Positions 34,321 through 47,430 of a stretch of 64,000 nucleotides of DNA are shown here, piece by piece; position 1 is the first letter of the stretch; each line of letters starts with the position of its first letter. A program made the position numbers and the translations under genes. A model generated the notes under the pieces. It worked only from the letters and a program-made list of their open reading frames with translations. It searched no databases and was not told the origin of the DNA. This DNA is from Epiperipatus broadwayi (taxonomy: Eukaryota > Onychophora > Udeonychophora > Euonychophora > Peripatidae). The stretch spans positions 6,366,926-6,430,925 of the forward strand of contig JAQFVV010000031.1 of NCBI GenBank assembly GCA_028023455.1, in the 5' to 3' direction.

Positions 34321-36577
34321 CAAATATGCACAAACATATTATTTAAACTTTACCTATTTAATAAAATCTGTAATAAAGCTAAATTGTAACTAATTCCTAA
34401 AATAATGTAACAATAAGTACTTTGTAAAATTTGCCGAACACTTTTAAAGTAAACTAACATAAAATGTAACTCTATTCAAATTTAAATTATACTTTAAATA
34501 TCTTTCTATCTGTGGTTATGCCTTCATTATATGTTATTATATTTGTTATGAATTTATGATAAGATCATTGAAGCTGGAAGTTGATAATTTAGGTTATTAA
34601 AGGGGGGGGGGGGAGAAAATGATTAGAAATTCTTTCTAATTTATAAGCATTAAAGCACACACATGCAATCTCCAATCTGAAACCTATATGTATATTATGT
34701 AGCTATTATGTCTTAACTGGGTAAAAGAAGGTTTGCTAATACAAATAAAAAATATTTATAGTTAACTAATGCAAGAGCGATAGTCTAGAGCATATTTCAT
34801 AAGTCCTGATTATGCTTTATTCCTTCCTAGAAGTATAATAAAAATTATAGAGGTTAATTATAAGCTAGATCATGTGATTAACTCCTTTCTTTAGCATGTT
34901 CAAGTATGCTAACTTCTAAACTGGTCTACTCTGGTGTAGTGGAAAGAAGCTATAGATTTAGTGCATTTTAGATTTAATAATGATCAATGCTCTATCATAT
35001 ATGTATTTGTTTATGGGGATTTGGTATAAGACGATTCCATAATTCATGGCTGATAGTTTATTAGAACTGTTACATGAGTATCCAGATTGTTCACGTTTCA
35101 AGCTAATTAGACCTCCAGAACTAAATGTTCTTGTTTTATTGCAAGTCCTATGGTCATGAAAACCAATTATTGAGTTGAAAAATCTCATGAAAAAAAAATG
35201 CATTTGAGATGCCATTTAATTGAGTTAATATAGCACTATAGAATCAGAAACTTTGCTATGACAGATCCCAGTTTATCCCACCATTTTCATTAATAAATTC
35301 AGCATTGATTTAAATGCATAATCTAGCTATGTAATAATAATATGTATAGAGAACTAATTTAAGCTAAATTCAAGAAACCTGGAGTGATTATAAATTATAA
35401 ATGGTCTCTCTTGCAAGTTCACTGTTTGCCAACCTTATAGGCATCACATAGCATAAATTAGGCATAATCCAAGCTATAAATTATAATGTAATAAAGTTCT
35501 TAATGTAATAATTTCCTTATTTAATTGTCCCATGCATCCAATGAGGTTCTGTAACTCAACCATCCATTATACACTTGTGGTGAATTCTAATGCACAGAGG
35601 GATAGCCATTTTAATAATTGTTTTAAACTTTATTATATATAAAATATAATATCATTTTGCATATTTTTTATAGTTCATTCCAATCATTATGAATCATATT
35701 AATTTTAATTATTACGTGAATTATATAACTATGCATTGCCATCTTGTGTAGATTTATCCAATTATTAATTATGCCATAAGCCATGTTAGTTAATTACTTA
35801 GCTATAGAGTCATTTTTTCTGAGTCTCATGTTTTACCCTTTGCTACTGCTGGCATGCAAATTAAGAAACTCTGAGTGTGGCCTCAAATATGTTTTTCTTA
35901 GGATAAAAAGTCATTGAGCATTGGTGGAGGAGCTGAGGTGCAATCTGATTCAAGTTCTCAATCCGTCATCGCCTTTGAGAGAATTTTCCAAGACTCTGGA
36001 TTTTGCTGCATGAATGTACAATTATGATCATTGCATAGGATATTTTTCCCAGGTATGGTGCTGTAACTTGGGGGCTTTTGAACAAACTACTCACACTCCC
36101 TGAGAACATGGGCAGTTATTTGATTAGTAAATATACATGTGCAGAGAATTTTACTGCAATATGTGTAGATTTTCCCCCCCAAGTTATGGTTTGCTCAAAC
36201 ATGGAGTCTTGATTGCTTTCTATGACCCTGAACAGTGTGTGTGTATATGTATATATATAAAAAGAAAAGAGGGGAAATTTGTTACATAATTTTTTTTGTG
36301 TGTTGAAATTCTTTTTCTTTTTAACAATATTCATAGACGTAAAATGTTTTTCTCCTGGGTAAAGATGCTCAAATCATAGGGTTTTTTGTGGAAGATTTCA
36401 CAACCTGTATAGATGTGTGCACTAAAGCAGGGGTATATAAATGGAAATTGATGATATGGGTATGTAAATTTTTATAGATATAGTATCGCAAAATGGTTCG
36501 CAAAATGGTTTCTTTCTCTTGAGATTCCCCGAACTTGAAATGAGTAATATTATTCTAAACTGTAATTATCAATTATG

Positions 36578-36578
<1 letters not shown>

Positions 36579-36652
<74 letters not shown>
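36579..36652. repeat. (TA)n microsatellite with central TATAAGCATAT
   Basis: Two TA runs separated by AGC, so that GCTTATA and TATAAGC form an inverted pair. Present in copy 1 only; copy 2 has a SINE tail at the corresponding place. Confidence 0.95.
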
Positions 36653-36655
<3 letters not shown>

Positions 36656-37619
36656 GCCCTTTTCTATAGATCATAAATAGTCAATTACAGTAAATTACTA
36701 AAAATTTTAGAGTATGTTCTTTTGATATGTTAATTATAGTTTGTCAATTATATTATAAAGTACAATTTGACGCTAAAGAAAATATGTAGTATATAAAATT
36801 ATAGTGAATCATTTAAAAATAGTTAGATAAAGCTAAAAATATTGTTGCATATGGTTGCAAAAGCTGGTCATATTAAATAACACAGCTATAAATAGTTAAA
36901 AGTATATTTAAATGTTAAATTTTAATAGTTTTAAACTTATAGAAGTAAATGTTGTATTTAAATTTATAAAATCATATTTAGTAATGATAATTTTTTTTAA
37001 AAAAAATGTATATTTTAAAGAATTAGCTTTATGATAGTGAAAATTGTATTTGGTTTTATATTTTCTAAATTGTTCTTCCAAAATTTTATAATTATATTAT
37101 TTAATATAATAAGTATAGTAATTTTATAAATCCAGACAGAGAAATAGATTGAAAATTGTCTGTCTCAATTTTATATTAATCATGTGACTTTTAATACATG
37201 GTTAAACACACACGCTTGTTTGAATTAATAACAAAATTTGAAATATTTAAAAGTTGTATTATAGAACTGAATATAATTACTATCTATCATAGAAGTGAAT
37301 ATTAATTAGTCATTATAAAATGTTTCTAAAATGTTTTAAAGTAGTATTATAAAGAAGAATACAGTTAATAAAAAAATTGAATATTTTGTTCAAATAAAAC
37401 TAGATAAATTGAATATTAAGAGTGGGATAAATATTAAAATTATTTTAAAAGTTATTTTAAATGTTCAAATAATTTTGATAAAGTAATAATTGATTTAAAA
37501 GTAATATTTTAAGTTTTATTACATCATAATTTTTATTTTGGAAATTTAATTCTGTAAAACTGAAAGTATGTAAATTTGTTCTCACGCTAAAAGTACGAAT
37601 TAACCAATAAGATAAGGTA

Positions 37620-37692
37620 TTCTTGCAAGGTATAAATATCATTGTAACTGATTTATCGGAGGAGATTAATAATGGATTGAAACCAAAGAAAG
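37620..37692 (+). promoter_or_regulatory. Promoter-like motif in copy 1 of the duplication
   Basis: GGTATAAATATCATTG (TATA-like) is followed about 60 bases later by GAAACCAAAGAAAG|GTATAT, a fair 5' splice site. The arrangement is kept in copy 2 (ACTATAAATATGAATTG at about 50649, GAAACCAGAGAAAG|GTATAT at about 50703-50722). Conservation of both parts suggests a promoter with a short first exon inside the repeat. It is not proven. Confidence 0.3.
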
Positions 37693-40600
37693 GTATATCA
37701 GTAGCTATTAAAGAGATAGTACTTTTAAATTTTTATTTTAGTCAATTTTTAGTACTTTCTTATAGTTTTATTTGAAAAAAAACTAATTGATATTTTAAAA
37801 AAAAAGTATTTAACAAAAAAAGAGTTTAAAATATAATATATTTTAGAAACTTCGTAAAAATGATTTTCTAAGCTTTAACAGTTTACTTACCAGGATTATT
37901 TTATTTTAAGTTTAACCTAAATTTCGCAATGAAAAATGGATATACTACGAAATAAAATGTATATAAATTATAATAATATAAAAATGCATAGAAAGTTTAT
38001 TGATGGTATTTTATTAACACTTCACTGGAGAACTGTTTTGGTACATAAAAACCACAGAACGGACATTATACTGATGCAATAGAAAGCTATTTGCCATCTA
38101 AAAATATTTGTGATGCATTATTTATAAGCTTATCCAGGAGTTTTCAAAGAGAATAAGATACTTATATCTTATGAATTATTATAGAATATCGTAATGAAAG
38201 AAACAAAATGTTTAGTCCTTTTTGAAAGAAACATTTTTCTAAAAAAAATATATATATCTTGAAAGAATTAAAGGAGGAAATTACAGAGAAGATTTTATTA
38301 AAAGCGTTCTGATATATAAAACTTCTAGTCTCAGAAATATTAAAAACGCATCTTTAGAAGTATTTGTTGTAAAGCACTTTATTAAGAATGGAAACCTACA
38401 TAAAAATGAACATATAGTTAAATAAAAAGATGGATCCGTGAAAATACAAATAGTACTTAAAAGTTTATCGGATAACTAAAGTTAAATTAGATGGAGGATG
38501 CATCAAATATGCCGCAGAGAATATTGGCAAAGAAAATATTAAGAAGCTTCATGGGGATTAATTTAATATTATGATTTAATAATTATCATTCTGTACAGTA
38601 AAGACCCAGGATTATTTTCTATAAACTTTACTAAAATGGATTAATAATTATTGGAGAACATTTTAAAAAAACTCTAGAGAAAATAATAAACATTTTGGAC
38701 TTATCATGAACTATTGTCAAGTGATACGTAATTATAATTTTTGATTTCTTTTATTTTGTTAACTTAGCTTACATGTAAATTTTCTATATTTTTTTTATAA
38801 GATTAGGACAACATAAAACATTATTTGTTAATAACATATAATTTTATAATATAATAATCTAATAATTTAGATAATAATATTTTTAGATAAAGTGTATGGA
38901 TGTATATTTTCTTTATGTATGCAATGTTTTATATCCAGTTGATGAAGGAAGCCTACTGAACATGATGACTAGATAAAGGTTATTTGGTAATGATAATGAA
39001 TATTAATAATGTATAATGTAAATTCTTTGTTTTCTTTTAGATTATCTATGAATAGCGAGAATGGAGTATAAATGTTTTAGTTATAAATGTAAACACATTT
39101 TCATACAACATTTTAAAAACATTATGAGATAGGATTGATTTGAAGATATGCATACAATGATTTTTATATTAGTGATGTAGTCCAACATAGTAACAAATAT
39201 TTATGTGATTCTTTTAAAACTTTTCATGTTATTGGATATTCAAATATTATCTGATTAGATTGTATATGATTAAGCATACAGAATAATGAAGTAGACAGAC
39301 TTTTCTTGTGGAACAGCGATTGTTTTAAAATTATCAGTTAATTTTATTTATTGTTTATGTAAATGCAGATAGTTATTTATCGATGTAAGATGTGAAAAAT
39401 CTTGAAAAATACTAATGAGATAGTGGCTTGGAAGTACTTGGGTAGACAGGAAACCAAGATGATGTTTTTGTTAAAATAGGATATTATAAGGAATGTGAAT
39501 AATATTTATAGTCTTTGTGTAGATATTAGCATAGTTAACAAAGCCCTATGACTGGTACACATTTTTTTTGGACAGTGTTTGTATTTCTTTAAATATTTGA
39601 TGTTTTAATAAAGCTGAAGGAATAGCTTTAACATCGTTCATGTATTAGAGGATATTAGACAGGTAAAGATCATATCTTTATTTCTGGTTAATGTACTGTG
39701 CCATGATTTTGAGATATGTTATGAGTGATACTCTAGCTTTCTTCCTTAAATTCTATGTATCTATTTCGCTATCTTTATTTCATGTAACTGTGTTGTTTAG
39801 TAAGATATTTGAAAATAAATGGTAAATAATTTAGAGCTTAGGTTATGCTATCATTTTGTATAAGATTGGTTTATTTGCTTAGAAGAAATATAATTTTTTA
39901 ACTTGAAATTGAAGGTCCAATGAATCCTAAAGGAAGGGAAAGAATCATAGAATATATTTTGAATTTATTTCGGAAATGAAATATAAATTTTTAGAATGGA
40001 GTATCTAAAACAAAGATATTTTCTTTAAAATGTTAATAACTTTTGAATGCTTATTATGTTTTTTTTAAAAAAATAAGTATTGCATATTTTTAAAATACAA
40101 TAGTACAAAGTAAATATTATAAAGAATAGGCATAATATAATTTTATTTATTGAATAATAGGAATATATCAATAGTTACACTTATATCATACCAAAGTAAG
40201 GCTAAATGGGAATATGTTGTGTTTAGTAAACAAAGTGTAAAAGTGATATCTACTAAAATCTAGTGATGAATTTTTGGATAAATACTTTATGTAATATCTT
40301 TAACATTGCAAGATGAAAATTTGTTTTTAATATTTTAAGAAATCCATACTCATTATAAAGTTAATTTTTTTTTTCTGTAGAATGTTTTTTCTATGAATGT
40401 GTTTAAAGAAAAATATAGTTTAATAATGTTAAGTATGAAATATTTTGCTAATAAAATAAGTAAATATATTTGTAATAAGTTAACCATACCGAGAAACTAA
40501 ATGGTAACATTTTATTTTGTCTTAAGTCTAAATAAAGACCTAACCAAGTATAAATTATTTTATAACCCAGTAGATAAAAATGTAAAGCATAACATAAGGA

Positions 40601-41573
40601 TATCCACTGTAAATAATGTACATAAATTGTTTATTTTGTTATGATTAATAAACTTTGTTAAAATTTGTTTTTGTTTTTTTTTAAATTTGTGTCTGAATTG
40701 TTTATTTCTCCACTTCACTGCATGAAATCACGATATATTCACAATAATTGAAACAAACATATAATTTTGCACAAAAAGATAAATAGAGAATTATTTTAAG
40801 AATTTAAATATTTTATTGGTATTCTTTTAATTAAATAATCATAATTTTACATTGTTTTATTGGTCATAAATCAGTTATCATAATAGTATATTGAATTATA
40901 TGCTATCAGTTGCCACACATATTTTGTTTGTCAGATTATCAAATGCTACCACATATTTATTATATTATTACATGAAGATAAAAGATTATATAAAATTATT
41001 TTATTATGGTAATAAAAATATAACGAAAAAAAAGATATACAGAATTAGTTATATAATGAAGAATATTATTATTATTGTTATTTTATTATTAGTTTAATGT
41101 AGTAGATTATGACATAAAATCCCTTCTCATATTTTACACTGTAATTTTAAATTAACTTAGAATAAATTTATGAACCTGAGATTTTATAAATCTAAATTAT
41201 TATAAATAGAAGATTAAGATGTAATTATTAGCTTAATCTTGGTGAGTAGAAGTTATTAAAGTCGTAACAATACTATGAGTTTTAATAAGGGGGGATAGTG
41301 TTCTTATGCCATTGAGGTAGTACCCTGTAGGACATTGGCTCAATGTGATCTATCTTCTCACCTGTATTTTCGATTCAAGTCTCATGAAAATATTAAATAT
41401 TTATTTAATTTATTTATATAAACTGAACCTTATTCGTTTCTTAAGTTTGAGCTAGTGAAATATTTAATTTTAATGCTGAATATTTCATTTATTAGTTATT
41501 AACTGAGCTAGAACCCATTTTACTTTATATCATATACTATTCTGAAGTGCAGATGCACAAAGGCATGGTTAGA

Positions 41574-42200
41574 ATATATATATCCATGTTTTTGTTTTCA
41601 CAGTATGTTTTTTTGTTGTAAATAACTAAAAAAAAAGACGTATGTAGGGGGAAATTTTTAGAGTATAAACGTGATAGCCATTTGTTTGCAATTATTTTCA
41701 GTAGATTTTTTTTTCGTGTACAAAAAAAATTTTTTTCTCTGATCTTAAAGATAAATTTTGTGTATGATAGACTATTGAACTGTAACATGAAACTTTAAAA
41801 AAGTTATAATTAATCTAAACACACTATGGCCATATCCTAAATTTGAAGGTATTGTAATGTATAGAGGGATTATTAAATCCTAATATAGTTATGATTTTTA
41901 TATGTATATCAACCATGGATAACTGGAACCCTAAGATGATTGTAACAAAAAAAAAACATCTTTATATATAAATTTGTTATCCATTGGAAAAATTTCAAAT
42001 GAACTATTAAATGATTTGAAATTGGATTGGGTTACAAAGGTACAATTATTGGTCAAGGTAACAGATATAAAATACACATGCTTGGAGGCAAAATTTAGAA
42101 GTCATGGAATACAACAACAGGGATTAAGCCTAAAACTACATAAGAAGCTCTGCAAGAAAGAAAATAGGCAAGGGTAAAAAAATTTTTTGTTTGTTTGTAT
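41574..42200. other. AT-rich spacer after duplication copy 1
   Basis: No primer-binding-like motif is found directly after copy 1, unlike copy 2. Otherwise nothing recognised. Confidence 0.4.
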
Positions 42201-44340
42201 ATTGATTTAATTGTATTATGAATTATGGTGATTATGATATATCTAGTTAAGGCCATAGGATGAGGCACTTGGGGCTAAGTTTGTAGTAGTCTGAAAAGGC
42301 AGTAGGAAAACAGTTGGACTGTTTCTTGTGGGGTAGATAGCAATTAAGCCATTTAGAGAGAGAGTTCAAACAAAGTTAAGTAAGGGGAGATGGATAAAAA
42401 CACTGAGAAACCAATAGTAAGAGACATGGAGAAAGAGGAAAAAGTGGGGAGTTTAGAGCAGACAGAAAAGGAAGGAAGGTATAAAGGCAAGATACTCCAG
42501 TTGCAAGAGAAATTACAAGGGATAATAGTAGTATGAAAGGGGAGACAGAAAGAGAAATGAATGTCAATCCGGACTCAGAGGAAACTGTAGTAAGCCTGAT
42601 GTACTCTAGGCAGTCATCCAAAGAGACTCTGGAACCAAATTTTGAAATGTTGGGATGGTAGATATATAGCAGCTGTTGTTGTCCTGGTTAAAGGGAATGG
42701 AAGAAAAGTCAGAAAGGGAAATAAAAAAAGGCAAAAGAAAGAAAAAGGGAAGAGAAAGAAAGGAGGGAAAATAGGAAAAAGAAATAAAAAGGAAGGAGAA
42801 AAAAAGGAAAAGAGAAGAGAAAGAAAGGAGTGGAAAAGAAAAAAAAATAGGAAGGAGGGAGAAAAAAGGAAAGAGGAAACCCAAGATAGAGAAATAAAGA
42901 AAAGTTCCAGGCCCTGGAAAAAAAATGGAAAAATTATCAATAGACTGTAGGAGAAGTGCAGAAATGGTAAATGATAAATTTTTAGGATCTCCTATCAGAC
43001 CACAAAAAGGAAACCTCTGAGGCAATTTGCACAGTAAAAGGAGAAATAATACTAGCCATGGACAGAATGGATAAGCAATGAGCCACTTTCCATGAAGCCA
43101 TATCCCACATTCATCAAGAGTTAGAGGAAGAATGGAACTGCCAAGGATAGCAAAATGAAAATGTTAAGGGTCTAAAACAGGAAGCATCCACTGAAATAAA
43201 GAAGAATGTTGATTATGAAAATAAGCTAGCTATAAAAAGAAGATGGGTATAAAGAAAAGATATCCAGAGGTTGCAAGAGAAAATAGAGAGACTGGAAAGG
43301 GATCAAAAGAAGACTCAGATATTTGAAGTAGCTATCAAAGACAAAATAGGGAATAAGGCTCCACCATTCAGCAAGACCATTATAGAATTAGCAAGAGCAG
43401 CTGTGGAAGGTCATGGGGATAACACTGGGTTTAAGGTAATGGAGAGCATAAGGGAAGAGGGACCAGAACCAGCCAATACAGGGATTGTGGCTGACAACCC
43501 TGGATGGGTACAGTCTACCCTAATAAAAAAAAGGGAAAGTAGGGACTCAGTAGAACCTGTCAATGAAGAGAAACCCACAAAGAACAGTATAGGTGAAAGG
43601 AGTAGGGAAGAGGTTCCACCAGGATTATCTGTCTATCAAAGGGCAAACTTACTTGTCAAATTTATAAAAGTAAAAATGTTTAAGGGCAAGATATGGGAAA
43701 ACCCTAAGACCCATATGAAAAGTCTCAGAAAAGTGTTTCACTTCCAGCAAGTAGCCTCAGTTGACCAAGTTACTCTCACTACACACTATCTACAAAGATA
43801 TTCCCAGTCCTGTTGGAAGTATCATGAAAAAAAGCCCCAAATATTTGAACAATATATGGCATCCTTAACTGAAAACTTTTGGAGTGAATACAACAAGATA
43901 AGATATACCACACTGATTTGAGGTAGCATTATGCTTCAATCACTAAAGAAACCAACATGCAATTCTTCATGAGGCAGGCAGCTTGCCTGAGTTCTCTGGA
44001 TGCTTTCTCCTTCACAGAGACTCATATTATAAGAATCATCCAGCAATACATGCCAGCTTATGTTTAACAAATGATGAATCAGTAGTTGCATACACAAGCA
44101 CAAAAGAAATGGTGAAATTTCTGCCATCGACAACATACCTCTTCACAAGGAATCACCTGATTAATTATGAAGCATAGAACAACTCAGATGCTAGGCCATC
44201 AGGATATAAAGTAGCCAGGCATCTCAAGGTAGCATGTCCAGGTCAGGCAATTGAAAACAATAGAGGGCAAGAAACTTGGATCCCACTTAGGTTAGGGTTT
44301 CTACAGTATAATGATCGAAATGAAAGTGAATATCAAATCT
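42201..44340 (+). pseudogene. Degenerate retrotransposon gag gene
   Basis: The coding core is at 42960-43921. The frame of the 216-codon ORF (43271-43921) continues upstream in the same register to about 42990, interrupted by three stops. It reads as an acidic, coiled-coil-rich N-terminal region (QELEEEWN, QEKIERLERDQ). The C-terminal third has a retroelement capsid-like signature: VKMFKGKIWENPKTHMKSL, then TTHYL, SCWKYHEKK, then an aromatic/acidic ENFWSEYNKIRY. This matches the pattern F.G....P..W/H...L, ...L.G.A..W, F...L...F of gypsy-type gag and Arc-like capsids. After the TGA at 43919-43921 a related reading continues in another frame to about 44075. There is no protease, RT or integrase. 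A purine-rich tract at 42690-42920 lies before it. Base composition is clearly less AT-rich than the surroundings. Confidence 0.6.
42690..42925 (+). repeat. Purine-rich (GGAAA)n-like low-complexity tract
   Basis: Almost only A and G on the plus strand. Any frame gives Lys/Arg/Glu/Gly-rich (plus) or Phe/Ser/Leu-rich (minus) translations, so the 102-139-codon frames here are compositional. It may have been an expanded linker at the start of the gag region. Confidence 0.9.
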
Positions 44341-44377
44341 AACTGCAAACTACGATATCTGCTCTACAAGGCACTAT

Positions 44378-46346
44378 CTAGGCATTTAAACCTAGAAAAA
44401 TTTATAGAGTAGGCAGATACGTGCTGTTAAGATTCCACTTTATTTAAATATTCAGATCGTTAGCCCAAGTCACTAGCTCAGTGGAGACGCAGAGATAAAA
44501 ATCTATATCTTAATTTATATCTTAAATATAAATAAATAAAAACCACTGCCAGAAATTAACACATAAAAATATTTATTTACACACATATAAAATAACATTT
44601 AAATTTTGAGGAATAAATTCAACATTTTTGATTTTTCTATTAACTTTTAATTTTACATTTAACTAAGTTTCAATGAGTTTAATATTTTATTTAGATAGTC
44701 GAGTATGAATAGATTACATAGACCTGCATTTGAAAAGAAAATATTCTTCCCTGATTTAACCTTAGGCAACAAATTTCGCAATCAAACCGGCACCAATCCA
44801 TATGATACATTTATGTATTCAATGTAGCATGAAAATACGACAACACAAAATACTATACTGTCAGGAATGTACATCTGATCAGTAAGTAGAATTAGAGAAG
44901 CATTGTCTCTCCACCAACAGGAATGTTACATCTGTTGGCAAGTAGAACAATAAACATAAAACTCCATAGGAATGGACTGCGGTCCTTTGCCGTCTTACAA
45001 ACCCATCCATAGGCAAAACAGAAGGTGTGTGCATATATATATATATAATCCTGCCCATAGCGGATCTCATACTACATCTACAATTACACAAATATATTCA
45101 ATCCATTGAACCAATTCAACTATGAAATGAATAACCTAAGATTACACTCCCTTAATATAACTTTACAAAACTATATAGCCATTCACACCCGACTTAAATT
45201 TAACATTTAAATACGTTCGCACAGATTATTTTTATAAATTTGTTTTTAAAATGTTGAGTATAGATTGGCTGCACAGATTCCACGGTCAAAAACATCCAAA
45301 TTAAACACAATCGATCAAAATACAAAATCATCGATAACGTCAATTGCAAAAGGGAATACACAAGGCCCCATGGCATTCATCGTAAGATGCCCGCATTAAC
45401 ATCGTTGACCTATATATTCTAATCAAATGTGAAAACTCCAACATAATCAACCGCTAATGAATCTATGCAACGTCCATACCCAACCTAAATTTCATCATTT
45501 AAAATTTAAACAATAAATAATTTATACAATAAGAAAAAAAAATGGAAATGATTTTTATCAATCGGAAAACATATAAAATTAAACATTATTAATTTGATTT
45601 TAAACTTAAAAAAGTCAGATAGAAGTTCATAAGCTTGAACGAAAGTTCTTAATTATTTTTAAATTTAGAGTTCATGTCCATATAGCTTATGGTAGAAGAA
45701 TCCAGGTTTCTGCTTTTAATTCCTGCGATGCCTCCATTGGAAGATAATGTTCTGGAGATGGCAATAGCTGGTTCAAGGTATCACAGTCTTTTCATTCATT
45801 TTTTTTTTATAGAGAGTGTGGTATGTGCGTCCTACCCCATCTCTCAAACACAAAATGCTGGAACTGTCAGAAAAAACTGTATTTCCCTTTTTATATTATC
45901 CACACGGATTCAATCAACAAAACGTCACTAATCCATCACTTTCATTAGGGTCCGAGCCAAGGCTTGGTGCTTCCATTGGTCAAGCTAATTTCTCTTTATT
46001 TTCTTATCTATCTTTCATCAGATCATTTTAATTATACAAGAACCCAAGGCTAGCTTGCTTTTCAAACAATTTATAAACAATCATTTCCATTTACAGATTA
46101 CAAGAATTAATTAATACCTGTTTTTATTTTTAAATCTTGTACTTTTTTTTTTTTTATAAAAAAGTACGTTCAAATACTTATTTATTTGTTTTTTAAAAAA
46201 AAAAAAAATTTAAAGTTTGGCATCTGTGCGAATGTATATACGTTTAACAAACATTTTAATTTTAGCGTTTAGTTTTTTACTTTTATTTGCGAACTTTTAA
46301 GTTTTTATTTTAAATTAATGTAACAACATATTTATATATCGTTACA
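44378..46346 (-). mobile_element. TGTAAC repeat, copy C (full length, minus strand)
   Basis: Starts on the minus strand with TGTAACGATATATAAATAT and its own complement (palindrome 46319-46346). It follows copy A landmark by landmark: GGAAATGATTGT, GGATTAGTGACGT, AAATTTAGGTTGGGTATGGA and a second AAATTTAAGTCGGGTGTGAA, TCTATTCATACTCGAC, TTCTGGCAGTGG, GAGCTAGTGACTTGGGCTAA, CTATAAATTTTTCTAGGTT. It lies between the gag remnant and duplication copy 2, in opposite orientation to both, so it most likely inserted after they were in place. Confidence 0.82.
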
Positions 46347-46679
46347 ACAGGGACACATTTTTTTTGCATAAATATTGTATATAGTGTATGTAAATTTTAG
46401 TCACACATTTATGGTTATTAAAACATATGTAGAATAGTGTACCAATAGTTTACATATAAAAAGGTAGTTTTTTTGTTTTGTGTGCATTGGAAATACTTAT
46501 TTAATAGTGAGAAGAAGAAAGTACAGGAGGTAACATGCAAGTGGATAAGGGACCTGTATATGAAAAAAAAAAAAAACGATTGCTCACCAAACCTAAGTAA
46601 TTTTTTTTTTGTTTGTTTTTAATTTTCATTTCTTCACAACTTCAGAGATATGAAACAATATTTTTATTAATCATATACA
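46347..46679. other. Spacer between TGTAAC repeat C and duplication copy 2
   Basis: Contains a purine-rich GAGAAGAAGAAAGTACAGGAGG (46507-46528), followed by TAACATGC. Under the LTR hypothesis this would be a candidate polypurine tract, but it lies about 150 bases before the start of visible homology. Otherwise poly-A and poly-T. Confidence 0.3.
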
Positions 46680-47324
46680 TAGTAGTATAATTTTCTTAGA
46701 TTAAGCCACCAAGTTGGTGTATATTAATCAAAAGAGCTTAATAAAAAAGTTATAATAATATGTATATAAGTGAATCTGCATATATTTTATAAAGGTGTAT
46801 TTCAGATATTAGCCTATTAACTTAGGAAAAGGTTAATAGTAAGGTATGTGCATACATTTAATGATAGTGTTTGGCAAATAATGTTAATTAATTTCTATAA
46901 ATAGGGCAAACATAATTGTAAACTTTAAAGGAATAAAATTAAACCTTACTGCATAAGTGAATTTTCACACATACTTATATATATATATGAAATAAGCTTG
47001 CGAAGTTATAGATTTCAAACTTTTTTATTTTTTTAAATTGTATTTATTTCGCCAAGATGATAAATCTTTTGCTCTAATTGGCTCTCTTTGCTTAAAATTT
47101 ATAGTTTCTATGTTGACAGATTCATGTACATAATAGAATGTTTATCAAGTTAAACTGTTTTTTTATATATTTTTATTTCTTGGAAATTAGCTGACCACAC
47201 ATGGGATTTAAAATCTGTAAAAATAAGAGTGGATTTAAAAGATATTAATTTTATTTTTGGTAAAAAAAGAAAACCTCATTTACTTATTTTTATAAACTAC
47301 AAAAGTAATGATTTTATTTGTCAG

Positions 47325-47430
47325 GCTTATAGCATACATGTAAAATAAAGAGTAAAAATGTGTCTCAACTTGTAAATGCTTATAGCATACATGTAAAATA
47401 AAGAGTAAAAATGTGTCTCAACTTGTAAAC
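47325..47430. repeat. 53-bp tandem duplication private to copy 2
   Basis: GCTTATAGCATACATGTAAA...CTCAACTTGTAAA occurs at 47325 and again at 47378 without change. Copy 1 has it once (about 33894). Confidence 0.93.

Larger units (their letters stand above)
33228..41573 (+). repeat. Copy 1 of a direct duplication of about 8 kb
   Basis: From AGTAGTATAATT (33230) to CTGAAGTGCAGATGCACAA (about 41542-41560), the sequence matches 46680-54690 in order. Aligned stretches look about 85-95 % identical by eye, with many small indels. Anchors: AATCAAAAGAGCTTAATAAA, CTGTCTGCCCTGATGGGAGA, GAGGTTCT(G/A)TAACTCA, ATTGTGCCCTTTTCTATAG, GAAACCA(A/G)AGAAAGGTATAT, GACTGGT(A/G)CACATTTT. No frame stays open in both copies. 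Copy 1 alone has about 600 bp at 36060-36650 ending in a (TA)n tract. It may be a giant LTR, a long non-coding element or a segmental duplication; see findings. Confidence 0.9.

Noticed and set aside
42642-42950. Lys/Arg-rich 102-codon plus-strand frame
   Set aside because: Encoded by the same GGAAA-like low-complexity tract. It may be part of the gag leader but has no independent support as a gene.
42606-43025. 139- and 108-codon minus-strand frames rich in Phe, Ser and Leu
   Set aside because: They are the complement of the purine-rich tract at 42690-42925; composition alone keeps them open.
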